A DNA stretch of 64,000 nucleotides from Candidatus Chryseobacterium colombiense (lineage in GTDB: Bacteria; Bacteroidota; Bacteroidia; Flavobacteriales; Weeksellaceae): positions 2,170,001-2,234,000 of the forward strand of contig CP119310.1 of the NCBI GenBank assembly GCA_029203185.1, read 5' to 3'. Shown here piece by piece: positions 34,144 to 43,714 of this stretch. Numbering within the stretch: position 1 is the first letter of the stretch; each line of letters starts with the position of its first letter. Under the pieces are notes generated by a model, which worked only from the letters and a program-made list of their open reading frames with translations, was not told the origin of the DNA and made no database searches. The translations under genes and the position numbers were made by a program.

Positions 34144-34576
34144 AGGTCTCGATCCATTCATCTACAGTTATTTTCTTACTCAACTCTGCAATAAGCTCAA
34201 TGGGAATATCATCAACTTTTTTAAAGCGGATACAAGATTTACCCATATCCAGGTTTCTTTTTGAATGTTTGGGAAATTCTTCCACGAACCAATTCAACAA
34301 TTCGGGTTTTGCATATATTCCCATATGATACAATGCAATAAAATTTTTCTGAGAAGCTAAACTCATAAAAGGAAGTGGCGTATCAGGAGTGCAATGATAG
34401 CCAGGAGGATAAGTTTCCAGCGGAACTGCCCAGCCAATCATTCCGTAACTGATATTTTCTGAAAAACCTTTGGGCAGATTATTATTTACTGCATCAAAAA
34501 TCTTCTTAAAAACTTCCTGCCTTTCTTCAGGAATCTTTGAGATATAATCATCTATTGAAATTGCAGGAATTTGCAT
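34121..34576 (-). CDS. DUF1801 family protein
   Basis: About 151 residues from the ATG at 34576 (MQIPAISIDDYI); a longer frame to 34639 would run over the promoter. It follows the DUF1801/YdhG-like pattern: PEERQEVFKKIFDAV, then GFSENISYGMIGWAVPLETYPPG, FIALYHMGIYA and SCIRFKKVDDIP. The fold is small and alpha/beta, and the function is unknown. It is upstream of the YiiX-like gene and overlaps it by 23 nt; no joint role is known to me. Promoter element TAAATTTG lies 29 nt upstream. Confidence 0.8.
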   Translation of the reverse strand: MQIPAISIDDYISKIPEERQEVFKKIFDAVNNNLPKGFSENISYGMIGWAVPLETYPPGYHCTPDTPLPFMSLASQKNFIALYHMGIYAKPELLNWFVEEFPKHSKRNLDMGKSCIRFKKVDDIPIELIAELSKKITVDEWIETYEKNYKK

Positions 34577-34605
34577 CTTAGTATAATTTAATGGCTTAAA
34601 ATTAA

Positions 34606-34613
34606 CAAATTTA
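34606..34613 (-). promoter_or_regulatory. Promoter -7 element (TAAATTTG) of the DUF1801-YiiX unit
   Basis: Exact TAnnTTTG on the minus strand, 29 nt before the chosen ATG. Confidence 0.6.
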
Positions 34614-34621
34614 ATATAAAA

Positions 34622-34656
34622 CAAAAGCGACCTTACCAAAAGTAAGACCGCTCATA
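34622..34656 (-). terminator. Terminator of the T9SS cargo gene
   Basis: On the minus strand AGCGGTCTTAC pairs with GTAAGGTCGCT (G-T pairs inside), followed by TTTGTTTTA. It lies 24 nt past the stop at 34680. Confidence 0.65.
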
Positions 34657-34679
34657 ATATTTAATAATAATATAAGATG

Positions 34680-37502
34680 TTATTTTTTAATTGCTTTTAT
34701 AGTCTGTTTAGAACCATCATTCATATTTAGAACCACCAAGTACACCCCTTGTTTCAAGTCTCCTAAGTGAAGAGTAGAAGAAGGACTTTCAATATTCTTA
34801 ATTAATCTTCCTGCAATATCAACAATAGAAACAGATTTCACATTTTTGATATCAGAAATAGTCAATACATCTGTAAATGGATTTGGATACGCCTGAATGT
34901 CATTTTTATTTGCCACAACTTCAGATGTCGCCAAATTCGCATTGTTAATACTAATATCATCAACATATAAATAGTATTGATCTGCAGCCGAATAAGCATT
35001 AAACCCAAAATAATAAATTCCTGTTGTAGGTACTGTAAAATTAACAGTCACCGCATGAGCCGTTTTATCATTAATACTTGGATAGTCAGCTATAGCATTA
35101 ACCATAGCAGCTGCGGTTGCCGAAGTACCAAAGGCTACTTTTAGCTTTTCTACAAATACAGTCGAATTATTCCCATACTTATAAGAAATTGCATACTGGG
35201 TTCCAGCTGTTAAATTCAATCCTTGAGTAAAGAACCAAGTATTAGCAGCATTTGAACTGTTATAAACATATCTTAATACTTTAGTCGATAATCCTGGACA
35301 ATCCGTAGGAGGATCCGCTGTTGTCCAGCTATTTCCTGTTCCTGCATTCAAATTATATGTGCAGCTAGGAAGTGCAGGTGTTGTTACACTTTCAAAATCT
35401 AAAAGATAAGGAGCGCCTGTGCTTGTACATGCTGTAGTAAAATTATTTTCTGTACAAGATGATGAGGTCTGCCCTCCAGCATAAGCATTAACTGTATAAT
35501 AATACTTTGTATTAAATGCTAAAGAAGTAGTAAACGGATAAGTAGTAACATTTCCTACATCTACATTATTCAAAATATTTGTTCCTCCTGACGTGGTGCC
35601 TACCGTCAATTTATATCCCGCAGCTCCAGCAACTGCATTCCAGGTAATTGATGGTGTTACAGAAACCCCTGTTGCTCCAGCTACAGGAGCTGTTATTGTT
35701 GGGCAAAATGATGGAGTGGTAAAAGAAATTGGACCTGTCCAAGTACTTTTACTTGTCGTACTACAACTTGATCTCACCCAAACATAATAAGTTGCATTAG
35801 ACGCTAATGTTGTTAATTGAGCAGAAGTCGTAGTAGAAGCTGTAGAATTTGTACTATTTAAAACCGTACTTGAAGTAGGAGCGACATTAGATGTACTATA
35901 ATATACATCATATCCACTTGCTGGTGCTGTTGCCGGAGCTGTCCAGCCTATTGTAGCCGAAAACGAAGCTACATTTGATGATGTAATAACTGTTGGCGCA
36001 AAGCAAGAAGGCAATGGCTCCCAATAAACATCATCCCAGTAATATGACTTACCATCTGCTGTATTCTGGATCGCTAACCTTGCATTAGCAGGAACGGTAT
36101 TAGGAACTGTTACTGTATATTCAGAATTGGTGTAGGTTGTATTAGTTAAACTTAGAGACTGTAACAAAACAAAGGTAGAGGCATCTGTAGGGTTAGTTAC
36201 ATATCCCACTTTTAAAGTTCCGGTAGCCGTACTTACTCTCGCTTTTAATCTCAACCAATTCGTTCCGGCATTTATATTGGAAAACTCCGGCAATACAACT
36301 GTACTTGGAGTTCCCGTTGAGGCAACATATTGATAAATATTTCTTGTTCCGGAAGCTGGAGTAGTTGAAGAAATGGTCATACTTCCCGTACCTGCATTTC
36401 TTACCCAACAATCGGGAACAATATTTCCAGTAGCATAAGAATCAAAATTTTCAGCCATAGAAGTCACAGCACCGCAAGCTGTTTTAAATGTACCGCCAAA
36501 AGACCATGCACTCTGGCTTGTTCCCGTACTGCAATTCGATCTTACCCAATAATAATAAACCGTATTTGGGTTCAAGCCAGGAATAACTTTAGAAGTTCCT
36601 GTTTCTCCCGGAAAATTCGGAGTAGCAGTACTTGATGGAATTGTACTCGAGGTGCTATAGTAAATATCATAACTTGCCGGAGTAGATCCCGTAGGAGCCG
36701 TCCATGAAATTGCAGCAGAATTAGCCGTAATTGTACCAACTGCCTGCAATGTTGGAGGTGCACAGGTTGAATATGCATCTGCTGAAAAAGCAAAAATATT
36801 TGGCAGTCCAGTACCTGCTGTTTTTGTCACAGCAACACTTTGAATAAGCTTCGTTTGATTAGCAGTATTTATAACAAACTCATTCTGATATAATCTGGGA
36901 TTAGTCCCGCCTTCTGGTGACGGAACATCATCACCTGCAACAGGAGTTCCAACAGGTTTTTTAATTCTGCCAAAACCTTGAACAGCAAAATTAGTTCCAT
37001 TATACCAGTCGGCAATGCTGATGCCGGTAAACTGCTGATTTGTGCCATCTGAAAAATTTACAGTAACAGAAACAGTTGACGCCCCACTTCCACTCGTAGA
37101 AAGCATATACAACTTAGTAGCCGCTTTTGGTGTTGTAAACGTTAAAGTTCCGGTGTCGTTTACCGCAGCTAATCTCAAGGAATTGTTCGCACTTAAGCTT
37201 GCTAATTGATAGCTCAATCCAGGTGTTGTCGTCACTATTGAATTAATAATACCATCAACAGGAAGACCGTAAGTAATCGGTGTACTTGTTGATGTTAACA
37301 GAAAATCTTTAGCTACAAAAGCATAAGAAACTCCGTCTACATCATTATTGGTAGTCACAGCTGAGGAGCCTGTTCCATTTGCAACTACATCCGCCGTAAA
37401 ACCTGATTGGACAGGCATTTGCTGATAGTTTTGTGCCAAAGCAAAAGAACTGGCAAATAGTCCTAATGCACCAAGCACAAGAGCTGGTTGATTTTTTCTC
37501 AT
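34680..37502 (-). CDS. Secreted multidomain protein with T9SS type A sorting domain
   Basis: 940 residues. A signal peptide (PALVLGALGLFASSFALAQ) comes first. Two fibronectin type III domains are visible (PTLQAVGTITANSAAISWTAP near 255 and CFAPTVITSSNVASFSATIGW near 500). Carbohydrate-binding-like jelly-roll segments lie around 350-490 and 715-850, and an Ig-like repeat around 605-690. The last ~75 residues are a type A sorting signal (YPNPFTDVLTI, then GRLIKNI, then LKQGVYLVVLN) recognised by the type IX system for export and surface attachment. No catalytic motif is seen; adhesin or matrix protein is the likely role. It is very Thr/Ser/Ala-rich. Confidence 0.88.
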   Translation of the reverse strand: MRKNQPALVLGALGLFASSFALAQNYQQMPVQSGFTADVVANGTGSSAVTTNNDVDGVSYAFVAKDFLLTSTSTPITYGLPVDGIINSIVTTTPGLSYQLASLSANNSLRLAAVNDTGTLTFTTPKAATKLYMLSTSGSGASTVSVTVNFSDGTNQQFTGISIADWYNGTNFAVQGFGRIKKPVGTPVAGDDVPSPEGGTNPRLYQNEFVINTANQTKLIQSVAVTKTAGTGLPNIFAFSADAYSTCAPPTLQAVGTITANSAAISWTAPTGSTPASYDIYYSTSSTIPSSTATPNFPGETGTSKVIPGLNPNTVYYYWVRSNCSTGTSQSAWSFGGTFKTACGAVTSMAENFDSYATGNIVPDCWVRNAGTGSMTISSTTPASGTRNIYQYVASTGTPSTVVLPEFSNINAGTNWLRLKARVSTATGTLKVGYVTNPTDASTFVLLQSLSLTNTTYTNSEYTVTVPNTVPANARLAIQNTADGKSYYWDDVYWEPLPSCFAPTVITSSNVASFSATIGWTAPATAPASGYDVYYSTSNVAPTSSTVLNSTNSTASTTTSAQLTTLASNATYYVWVRSSCSTTSKSTWTGPISFTTPSFCPTITAPVAGATGVSVTPSITWNAVAGAAGYKLTVGTTSGGTNILNNVDVGNVTTYPFTTSLAFNTKYYYTVNAYAGGQTSSSCTENNFTTACTSTGAPYLLDFESVTTPALPSCTYNLNAGTGNSWTTADPPTDCPGLSTKVLRYVYNSSNAANTWFFTQGLNLTAGTQYAISYKYGNNSTVFVEKLKVAFGTSATAAAMVNAIADYPSINDKTAHAVTVNFTVPTTGIYYFGFNAYSAADQYYLYVDDISINNANLATSEVVANKNDIQAYPNPFTDVLTISDIKNVKSVSIVDIAGRLIKNIESPSSTLHLGDLKQGVYLVVLNMNDGSKQTIKAIKK

Positions 37503-37738
37503 AAAAATTTTTATTAGTCTGACGTAAAACTATGAATTAAATCTAAATCCGCAATAATTAATTTAAATATTTTTCAACATTTACATCAAAACTAGATAAA
37601 TTAAACAATAAACAAACGTTTAATTTCAAAAAAAATACATGAAATAAAACAAATAACAAAATATATCATAATTATTATTCAAAACATAGGATATTGGATT
37701 TAATGCACTACATACCGTCCTTAGAAAAAATATTTTGC

Positions 37739-37746
37739 TATTTTTG
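37739..37746 (+). promoter_or_regulatory. Promoter -7 element (TATTTTTG) of the aminotransferase gene
   Basis: Exact TAnnTTTG, 25 nt before the ATG at 37772. The rest of 37503-37738 is AT-rich with no gene. Confidence 0.55.
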
Positions 37747-37771
37747 TGCAATCAATTTTAGATAAAAAATA

Positions 37772-38977
37772 ATGCCTAATATTTCAAACAGAGCACAACA
37801 GATGCCAGCTTCACCGGTAAGAAAACTGGTACCTTTTGCATTGAAAGCAAAACAAAAAGGAACTAAAGTATACCACCTCAATATCGGGCAACCGGATATT
37901 GAAACCCCAGAAACAGCACTGAATGCTTTAAAAAACATTGATTTAAAAGTATTGGAATATGCCCTTTCCGAAGGAAACATAGAATACAGAAAAGCTCTTA
38001 CTGAATATTACCATTCTTTAGACTTCACAGATCTTACCCCTGATAATTTTATTGTGACTAACGGAGGCTCAGAAGCTTTAAATTTTGCCATTTCAACATT
38101 ATGTGATGATGGAGACGAGGTAATCATTCCTGAGCCATACTATGCAAACTACAACGGATTTACAAGCACTTTTAATGTGCATGTAGTAGCAGTTCCGTCA
38201 ACTATTGATACGGGATTTGCCCTTCCTCCGATTGAAGAATTTGAAAAGAAAATCACAGAAAAAACAAGAGCAATCGTTATCTGTAATCCGGGAAATCCGA
38301 CAGGATACCTTTACACCCGTGAAGAATTGCAGAAATTGGCAGAAATTGCTTTAAAATATGATATTGTTGTTATTTCAGATGAAGTATACAGAGAATATGT
38401 ATATGATGGAAAGCAACAGATTTCAATGCTTGCCTTCCCTGAACTAAGCGAAAACTGTATTATTATCGATTCAGAATCTAAGCGTTACTCTATGTGTGGC
38501 GTAAGAATTGGTTGTATGATCACCCGTTCTAAAAAAATTCACGATGCAGCCATGCTTTTTGCACAGGCAAGACTAAGCCCTGTTTTATTGGGACAAATTG
38601 CTGCAACTGCCGCTCACCAAAACGACGGAGCTTATATCAGAGCTGTAAGAGAAGAATATACTCACAGAAGAAATGTATTGGTAGATTTACTGAATGCCAT
38701 TCCCGGAGTTATTTGCCCAAAACCAAAAGGAGCTTTCTATTGTGTCGCTGAACTTCCCGTGGATGACAGTGAAAAGTTTGCACAATGGCTATTAGAGAAA
38801 TACTCCAATAACAACGAAACCATCATGGTTGCCCCTGCAGGAGGATTCTACAGCGATCCGGAATTGGGTAAAAAACAGGTCAGAATAGCTTATGTTCTTA
38901 AAGAACAGGATTTAAGAAGAAGCGCAGAAATCCTGAAAGACGCACTACAACAGTATAAATTAGAGTTCAAACTTTAA
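37772..38977 (+). CDS. PLP-dependent class I/II aminotransferase
   Basis: A 401-residue fold-type I aminotransferase of the AspC/AAT-I group. Marks are NIGQPDIETPE near residue 40, GGSEALNFA (~90), NPGNPTGYLYT (~172), SDEVYREYVYDG (~205), SESKRYSMCGVRIG with the PLP-binding Lys (~233), and the C-terminal RIAYV with the carboxylate-binding Arg. Probable substrates are aspartate or another 2-oxo acid/amino acid pair; this cannot be settled by eye. It starts a plus-strand run with a small lipoprotein gene (9 nt later) and murB (4 nt after that). Confidence 0.9.
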   Translation: MPNISNRAQQMPASPVRKLVPFALKAKQKGTKVYHLNIGQPDIETPETALNALKNIDLKVLEYALSEGNIEYRKALTEYYHSLDFTDLTPDNFIVTNGGSEALNFAISTLCDDGDEVIIPEPYYANYNGFTSTFNVHVVAVPSTIDTGFALPPIEEFEKKITEKTRAIVICNPGNPTGYLYTREELQKLAEIALKYDIVVISDEVYREYVYDGKQQISMLAFPELSENCIIIDSESKRYSMCGVRIGCMITRSKKIHDAAMLFAQARLSPVLLGQIAATAAHQNDGAYIRAVREEYTHRRNVLVDLLNAIPGVICPKPKGAFYCVAELPVDDSEKFAQWLLEKYSNNNETIMVAPAGGFYSDPELGKKQVRIAYVLKEQDLRRSAEILKDALQQYKLEFKL

Positions 38978-38986
38978 TACAATACC

Positions 38987-39460
38987 ATGTCAGCAATAAA
39001 ATTCTTAGGTTTGAAAATATTCTTTTCAATAGTTTTATTGCTGACTTTTTTTTCCTGCAGCTCAAAAACAGAAAAAACAATCCCTAAAAATAACGAAATC
39101 ACATTTATCAGTGTTTCTAATGTAAGTGGGAATTTAGACAATTACAGACTTATTAAAATTACCAGGGACTCTATTGTATCTGAGCAGGGAAATACTGCTA
39201 AACAAATTCATAAACAACGGGCTTTCGCTATACAGACCAAAACATGGAAAGAACTTACCCAGACTTTCAATCTGAAAACTCTGGATCACATTAAAAGTTC
39301 AGAAAGCATACAGGCTAAAGGCGGAACCGATGAAGTCTTCCAGATCAGAACTTCAAAAAAATCTCATGTTTATGTAAATTCTTATCATGATACCATTCAT
39401 TATAAGCAATTCCAAAGATTCAAAACACAATTAGAAAAAATTCTATCAGAACATCCATAA
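38987..39460 (+). CDS. Small lipoprotein, unknown function
   Basis: 157 residues with a lipoprotein signal (IVLLLTFFSCSS; lipobox Cys ~28), so it is probably exported and lipidated. The mature part is basic and beta-rich (ITFISVSNVSGNLDNYRLIKIT, then KGGTDEVFQIRTSKKSHVYV). I recognise no family. It is tightly placed between the aminotransferase and murB (9 and 4 nt gaps) and is therefore part of that operon, which suggests an envelope role without showing one. Confidence 0.75.
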   Translation: MSAIKFLGLKIFFSIVLLLTFFSCSSKTEKTIPKNNEITFISVSNVSGNLDNYRLIKITRDSIVSEQGNTAKQIHKQRAFAIQTKTWKELTQTFNLKTLDHIKSSESIQAKGGTDEVFQIRTSKKSHVYVNSYHDTIHYKQFQRFKTQLEKILSEHP

Positions 39461-39464
39461 ACTT

Positions 39465-40484
39465 ATGCAGGAAAATTTTTCATTAAAAGCTTACAATACT
39501 TTCGGAGTAGAAGCTAAAGCAAAATATTTCGTTGAAGTCACGACTGTAGAGGAATTAAAAGAAGCCATTATCTTCTCAAATTCTCAAACACCCAAAATTC
39601 CCATCCTGTTTCTTGGAGGCGGGAGCAATATTTTATTCACCAAAGACTTTGACGGACTTGCCATTAAGCTAAATCTGACAGGTATTTCAGAAGAAGTTAT
39701 TAATGAAAATGAAGTATGGGTAACTGCTAAAGCAGGCGAAAACTGGCATAATTTCGTCATGTATTGTCTGGATAAAAACTATGGCGGCCTGGAAAACCTT
39801 TCTCTTATCCCCGGAAATGTAGGAACCTCTCCCATGCAAAATATCGGAGCCTACGGAACTGAAATAAAAGACGTTTTTGTAAACTGTAAAGTTTTGGATC
39901 TAGAGCGTCTGGAGCTTACAACATTCAATCTTGAAGAATGCAGATTTGGGTATAGAGATTCCATTTTTAAACAGGAGGGAAAAGGCAGATATGTGATTCT
40001 GGAAGTTACCTTTAAACTTACCACCAAAAATCATATCATTAAAACAGAATACGGAGCCATCAAATCTGAATTGGAAAATTTAGGCATTGAAAATCCGACA
40101 ATCCAAGATGTTTCGAAAGCGGTGATCAATATCAGACAAAGTAAACTTCCGGACCCAAAAGAAACCGGAAATGCAGGAAGCTTTTTCAAAAACCCAACAA
40201 TTCCTTTAGCCCAATTTGAAGCATTAAAAGAAAGGTTTGAAAATATCCAAGGTTATCCCAGTGGAAACTCCGTTAAAGTTCCGGCCGGATGGCTGATTGA
40301 GCAATCCGGATGGAAAGGAAAACAGATTGGCAATGTGGCATCTCACAAGCTTCAGGCATTAGTGATCATCAATGCAAAAGGAAATGCGACAGGGAAAGAA
40401 GTGTTTGATTTTTCTACCGAAATCATCAATTCTGTTAAAGAAAAATATGGAATTGAGCTGGAAAGAGAAGTGAATATTATTTAG
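39465..40484 (+). CDS. murB: UDP-N-acetylmuramate dehydrogenase
   Basis: A 339-residue FAD enzyme that reduces enolpyruvyl-UDP-GlcNAc, the product of MurA, to UDP-MurNAc with NADPH. FAD-binding blocks are FLGGGSNILFT (~residues 49-59), LSLIPGNVGTSPMQNIGAYG (~118-137) and FGYRDSIFK with the catalytic Arg (~166-174). GNAGSFFKNP (~237-246) supplies the proton-donating Ser. Length and C-terminus are those of type I MurB (E. coli). It is the last gene of the aminotransferase-lipoprotein-murB run, and a dispersed-repeat palindrome follows. Confidence 0.96.
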   Translation: MQENFSLKAYNTFGVEAKAKYFVEVTTVEELKEAIIFSNSQTPKIPILFLGGGSNILFTKDFDGLAIKLNLTGISEEVINENEVWVTAKAGENWHNFVMYCLDKNYGGLENLSLIPGNVGTSPMQNIGAYGTEIKDVFVNCKVLDLERLELTTFNLEECRFGYRDSIFKQEGKGRYVILEVTFKLTTKNHIIKTEYGAIKSELENLGIENPTIQDVSKAVINIRQSKLPDPKETGNAGSFFKNPTIPLAQFEALKERFENIQGYPSGNSVKVPAGWLIEQSGWKGKQIGNVASHKLQALVIINAKGNATGKEVFDFSTEIINSVKEKYGIELEREVNII

Positions 40485-40501
40485 AAAAAATTAATAAATA
40501 T

Positions 40502-40598
40502 AGATGCTTCGACAGGCTCAGCATGACAACTCTAATACTAATCATATTATTAGTAATGAATTTGTAGCGGTGTCATGCTGAGCCTGTCGAAGCATCTC
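40502..40598. repeat. Inverted pair of 28-nt dispersed repeats
   Basis: Left arm 40502-40528 and right arm 40571-40597 are perfectly complementary over 27 nt (right arm starts TGTCATGCTGAGCC). They are separated by 42 nt that also contain a weak ACTAAT/ATTAGT palindrome. Each arm belongs to the family at 741-768 and 15058-15085. As RNA it would form a long hairpin between murB and proC. Confidence 0.9.
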
Positions 40599-40627
40599 TA
40601 AACAATCAAACAAAAAAACATACAAAT

Positions 40628-41431
40628 ATGAAAATCGCCATTCTCGGAGCTGGAAACATGGGTTTATCTTTTTCAAAATCATTTCTGAAATATGAATTGA
40701 TAAAGCCCGAAAACCTGCATTTAATTACAAGAAACGAATCCAAATTTTCTAAAATATCGGAAGAATTTCCAAAATCAAAAATCTCGACTTTTGATGAAGT
40801 GAAAGAATTGGATGCGGATTTAATTATCATCGCTGTAAAACCCCAGGATTTTCGACATGTAGCTGAAAATTTCAAGTTTCAGTTGAAAGAAAACCAGATG
40901 GTTTTATCGATCATGGCGGGAATCAAAATTGAAAAAATTCAAAAACTATTACATCACCCATTAGTAGTCAGAGCCATGCCGAACTCTCCTACTCTTTTAG
41001 GAATGGGGATTACGGGATATACAGCAGCAGAAGGAATTTCTTTCAGCCAATTAATCAATATCGAAAGATTATTAAACTCTACCGGAAGATCGGTTTATCT
41101 GGAAAATGAAGAATTACTGGATGGCGTTACAGCACTTTCGGGAAGCGGACCTGCCTATTTTTATTACATCGTTGATGCCATGATAAAAGCCGGAGTTGAA
41201 ATGGGAATTGAGGAAAATCTTTCCAAGCTTTTTGTAAAACAAACCATGTTGGGAGCTTATCACCTGATGAATAATTCCGAAAAAAGTCTCGAAGAACTGA
41301 TTCAGGATGTTGCCTCAAAAGGAGGAACCACAGAAGCGGCTTTAAAAACTTTCAACGAAAACAATTGTAAAGAAATTCTGAAAAAAGGAATTCTGAATGC
41401 AGAAAAGCGAGCCAAGGAACTGAACGGATGA
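40628..41431 (+). CDS. proC: Pyrroline-5-carboxylate reductase
   Basis: A 267-residue enzyme for the last step of proline synthesis (P5C to proline with NADPH). The Rossmann start IAILGAGNMGLSFSKS (residues 3-18), the AVKPQDF block (~66) and the C-terminal signature GSGPAYFYYIVDAM (~168-181), then QDVASKGGTTEAAL, are all present, and length is standard. It stands alone on the plus strand after the repeat palindrome, 143 nt beyond murB. Secure. Confidence 0.96.
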   Translation: MKIAILGAGNMGLSFSKSFLKYELIKPENLHLITRNESKFSKISEEFPKSKISTFDEVKELDADLIIIAVKPQDFRHVAENFKFQLKENQMVLSIMAGIKIEKIQKLLHHPLVVRAMPNSPTLLGMGITGYTAAEGISFSQLINIERLLNSTGRSVYLENEELLDGVTALSGSGPAYFYYIVDAMIKAGVEMGIEENLSKLFVKQTMLGAYHLMNNSEKSLEELIQDVASKGGTTEAALKTFNENNCKEILKKGILNAEKRAKELNG

Positions 41432-41473
41432 TTTTAAAGTAGTTAAACTTATACAAATTCTACCACTTACAAC

Positions 41474-41896
41474 TCACGTAACCCAATATGTATATTTCTT
41501 TTCCATCAACCTTCTCATTAAGAAACCTAGAAACACTCCAAACGTATTCAAAATAATATCATCTACTTCAAAAATACCCATTCTTGTAAAATACTGAGTG
41601 GCCTCAACAATCGTAATAGCCGAAATAAAAGTAAAAAGAAGACTTTTTAATTCTGTAAGCTGTGGAAAAATCCAGCCAAGAAAGCCGAAAGGAATAAACA
41701 TTACAACATTTCCGACAACGATGATTACTATATCTTTCCAGGAGATACAGCCTTTAATAAAATTTATCGTAGAAAATATCGGCTCGATGGTCAGTAAATT
41801 ATCCTCCATCTAAGTTCTGCCCATCCCGAAAAACATCAGATAGAGTAAAAATAAAGTATAAGGAACAATAATAATTTTATAAAATTTCTTTAACAT
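41474..41896 (-). pseudogene. VanZ-family membrane protein interrupted by an amber codon
   Basis: The minus-strand frame begins at ATG 41896: MLKKFYKIIIVPYTLFLLYL, then MFFGMGRT, then TAG (41810-41812), and continues in frame with MEDNLLTIEPIFSTINFIKG and NVVMFIPFGFLGWIFPQL. Both parts belong to one VanZ domain: the first helix is before the stop, three more after. The 111-residue part from ATG 41809 would lack helix 1. A single CAG-to-TAG change would explain the break. VanZ proteins of this size are small four-helix membrane proteins of unclear role; teicoplanin tolerance is known only for the prototype. Confidence 0.75.
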
Positions 41897-41926
41897 CGAT
41901 TGCAAATTTATTCATTTCAAAAACAT

Positions 41927-41934
41927 TAAATTTG
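41927..41934 (+). promoter_or_regulatory. Promoter -7 element (TAAATTTG) of lnt
   Basis: Exact TAnnTTTG, 17 nt before the lnt ATG. Confidence 0.6.
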
Positions 41935-41951
41935 TGTGTTAAATTAATTTA

Positions 41952-43592
41952 ATGAAATACGTTTTACTTACGCTCATTTCAGCGATGCTTTTGTCCATTT
42001 CGTGGCCGACTTATGGAGTTCCGTTTTTTATATTTTTTGCACTGGTTCCTCTTTTAATGATGGAACACGGTGTTTCTAAATTTTCAGATTACCAAAGAAA
42101 AAGCTGGGTTGTTTTCGGACTTTCCTACTTATGCTTTATCATTTGGAATATTGTGACGACAGGCTGGTTGTATGGATCAAAAAATCCTGACGGAAGCCAT
42201 TCTTTAATGGCGGTTGTATTTCCGGTTTTAGTTAATTCATTACTGTATTCATTAGTCTTCCAATGTTATCACTGGTACAAAAACGCACAAGGAACGTATT
42301 GGGGATTGGCATTTTTTGTAGCCATCTGGATGAGCTTTGAAAAATTCCATTTGAACTGGGAATTAACCTGGCCTTGGCTGAATCTTGGAAATTCATTTTC
42401 AGAATATCCGAAATTAGTACAATGGTATGATACACTAGGCGCTACAGGCGGAAGTTTCTGGATCTTACTGGTCAATGTTTTATTGTTTTATACCATAAGA
42501 ACCTGGGAAGCCGGAAGAAAGAGAAAAGATCTGATTAAAAACTCTTTTATTGTTGCTGCTTTAATCATCATCCCGATGATTATTTCACTAATAAAATACA
42601 ATAGCTTTAATGAAAAGCCAATCGGAACCGTTAATGTTCTAATGCTTCAGCCAGATCTTGATCCGTACGCAGAGAAATATTCAAAAGACAGTTTAACAAT
42701 CGAACAGGATCTTTTAAATCTAGCCGAGAAAAATACAAAAGGAAAAATTGATTATTATATTGCTCCCGAAACCGCACTTCCCGGGAGAGGTTCCATTTCC
42801 GAAACTGCCTTTGAAAAAAGCATTATTTTAAATAATCTTAAAGAATTCCTTGCCAAACATCCCGGTTCTGTTTTTTCAACCGGAATTTCATCTCATAAAT
42901 TTTACACCAGTTCCAAAGACCTTCCTACTGAAGCCTACCAAATCAATCAGGGACTTTGGGTGGAAAGTTTTAACTCAGCAATACAGGTTATACCCAATCA
43001 TAAGGTAGAAGTTTACCACAAAGGCAAATTAGTTCCCGGAGTGGAAATTTTCCCTTATATGAACTATTTAAAGCCCCTTCTTGGCGATGCCATGATTAAT
43101 CTGGGAGGAACTGTTGCTTCTTTAGGTTCGGATAAAGAAAGAGTTGCCTTTTCCAACCCTTACAACAAAGGTAAAATCGCTCCTATCATTTGCTACGAAA
43201 GCATCTATGGAGAATTTGTAACAGATTATGTAAAAAAAGGAGCCAACTTTCTGGGTATCATGACCAATGATTCCTGGTGGGGAGTTTCAGAAGGACATAA
43301 ACAACTTCTTTCCTATGCTAAATTAAGAGCGATAGAAACCCGAAGAGAAATTGCACGCGCAGCAAACAGTGGGATTTCGGCTCATATCAATGCCAAAGGT
43401 GAAATTGTAGAAGATACTTTTTATGGAGACCAAACAGCTTTATTTGCCAAAATAAACTTATATGACCAACAAACGTTTTATATAAAAGCTGGAGATCTGT
43501 TAACAAGGTTCTCTATCTTTGCTTTAGGATTTTTATTATTTTATTTCCTGATAAAAAGGTTTCAGAAAAAGATCAATAAACAACAGGCTTAA
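41952..43592 (+). CDS. lnt: Apolipoprotein N-acyltransferase
   Basis: 546 residues. Six to seven N-terminal membrane spans (~residues 1-215) precede a periplasmic nitrilase-fold domain (~230-510) and a last helix (~520-540). The catalytic triad is visible: Glu in IAPETALPG (~273), Lys in YHKGKLVPGVEIFPY (~358) and Cys in PIICYESIYGEF (~416). It adds the third acyl chain to lipoproteins at the periplasmic face of the inner membrane, and the window encodes several likely substrates. It is divergent from the VanZ remnant and followed by rpmB after 122 nt. Confidence 0.94.
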   Translation: MKYVLLTLISAMLLSISWPTYGVPFFIFFALVPLLMMEHGVSKFSDYQRKSWVVFGLSYLCFIIWNIVTTGWLYGSKNPDGSHSLMAVVFPVLVNSLLYSLVFQCYHWYKNAQGTYWGLAFFVAIWMSFEKFHLNWELTWPWLNLGNSFSEYPKLVQWYDTLGATGGSFWILLVNVLLFYTIRTWEAGRKRKDLIKNSFIVAALIIIPMIISLIKYNSFNEKPIGTVNVLMLQPDLDPYAEKYSKDSLTIEQDLLNLAEKNTKGKIDYYIAPETALPGRGSISETAFEKSIILNNLKEFLAKHPGSVFSTGISSHKFYTSSKDLPTEAYQINQGLWVESFNSAIQVIPNHKVEVYHKGKLVPGVEIFPYMNYLKPLLGDAMINLGGTVASLGSDKERVAFSNPYNKGKIAPIICYESIYGEFVTDYVKKGANFLGIMTNDSWWGVSEGHKQLLSYAKLRAIETRREIARAANSGISAHINAKGEIVEDTFYGDQTALFAKINLYDQQTFYIKAGDLLTRFSIFALGFLLFYFLIKRFQKKINKQQA

Positions 43593-43714
43593 TGGTCGTA
43601 TTTCTGAAAAAATATTATAACTAATTGAAAAATAAATTTTAAAACATTTGTCTATCTAAAAAATTCTTCGTTATTTTGCAACCTCAAATATTATACAAAT
43701 AAGAACATCGAGAT

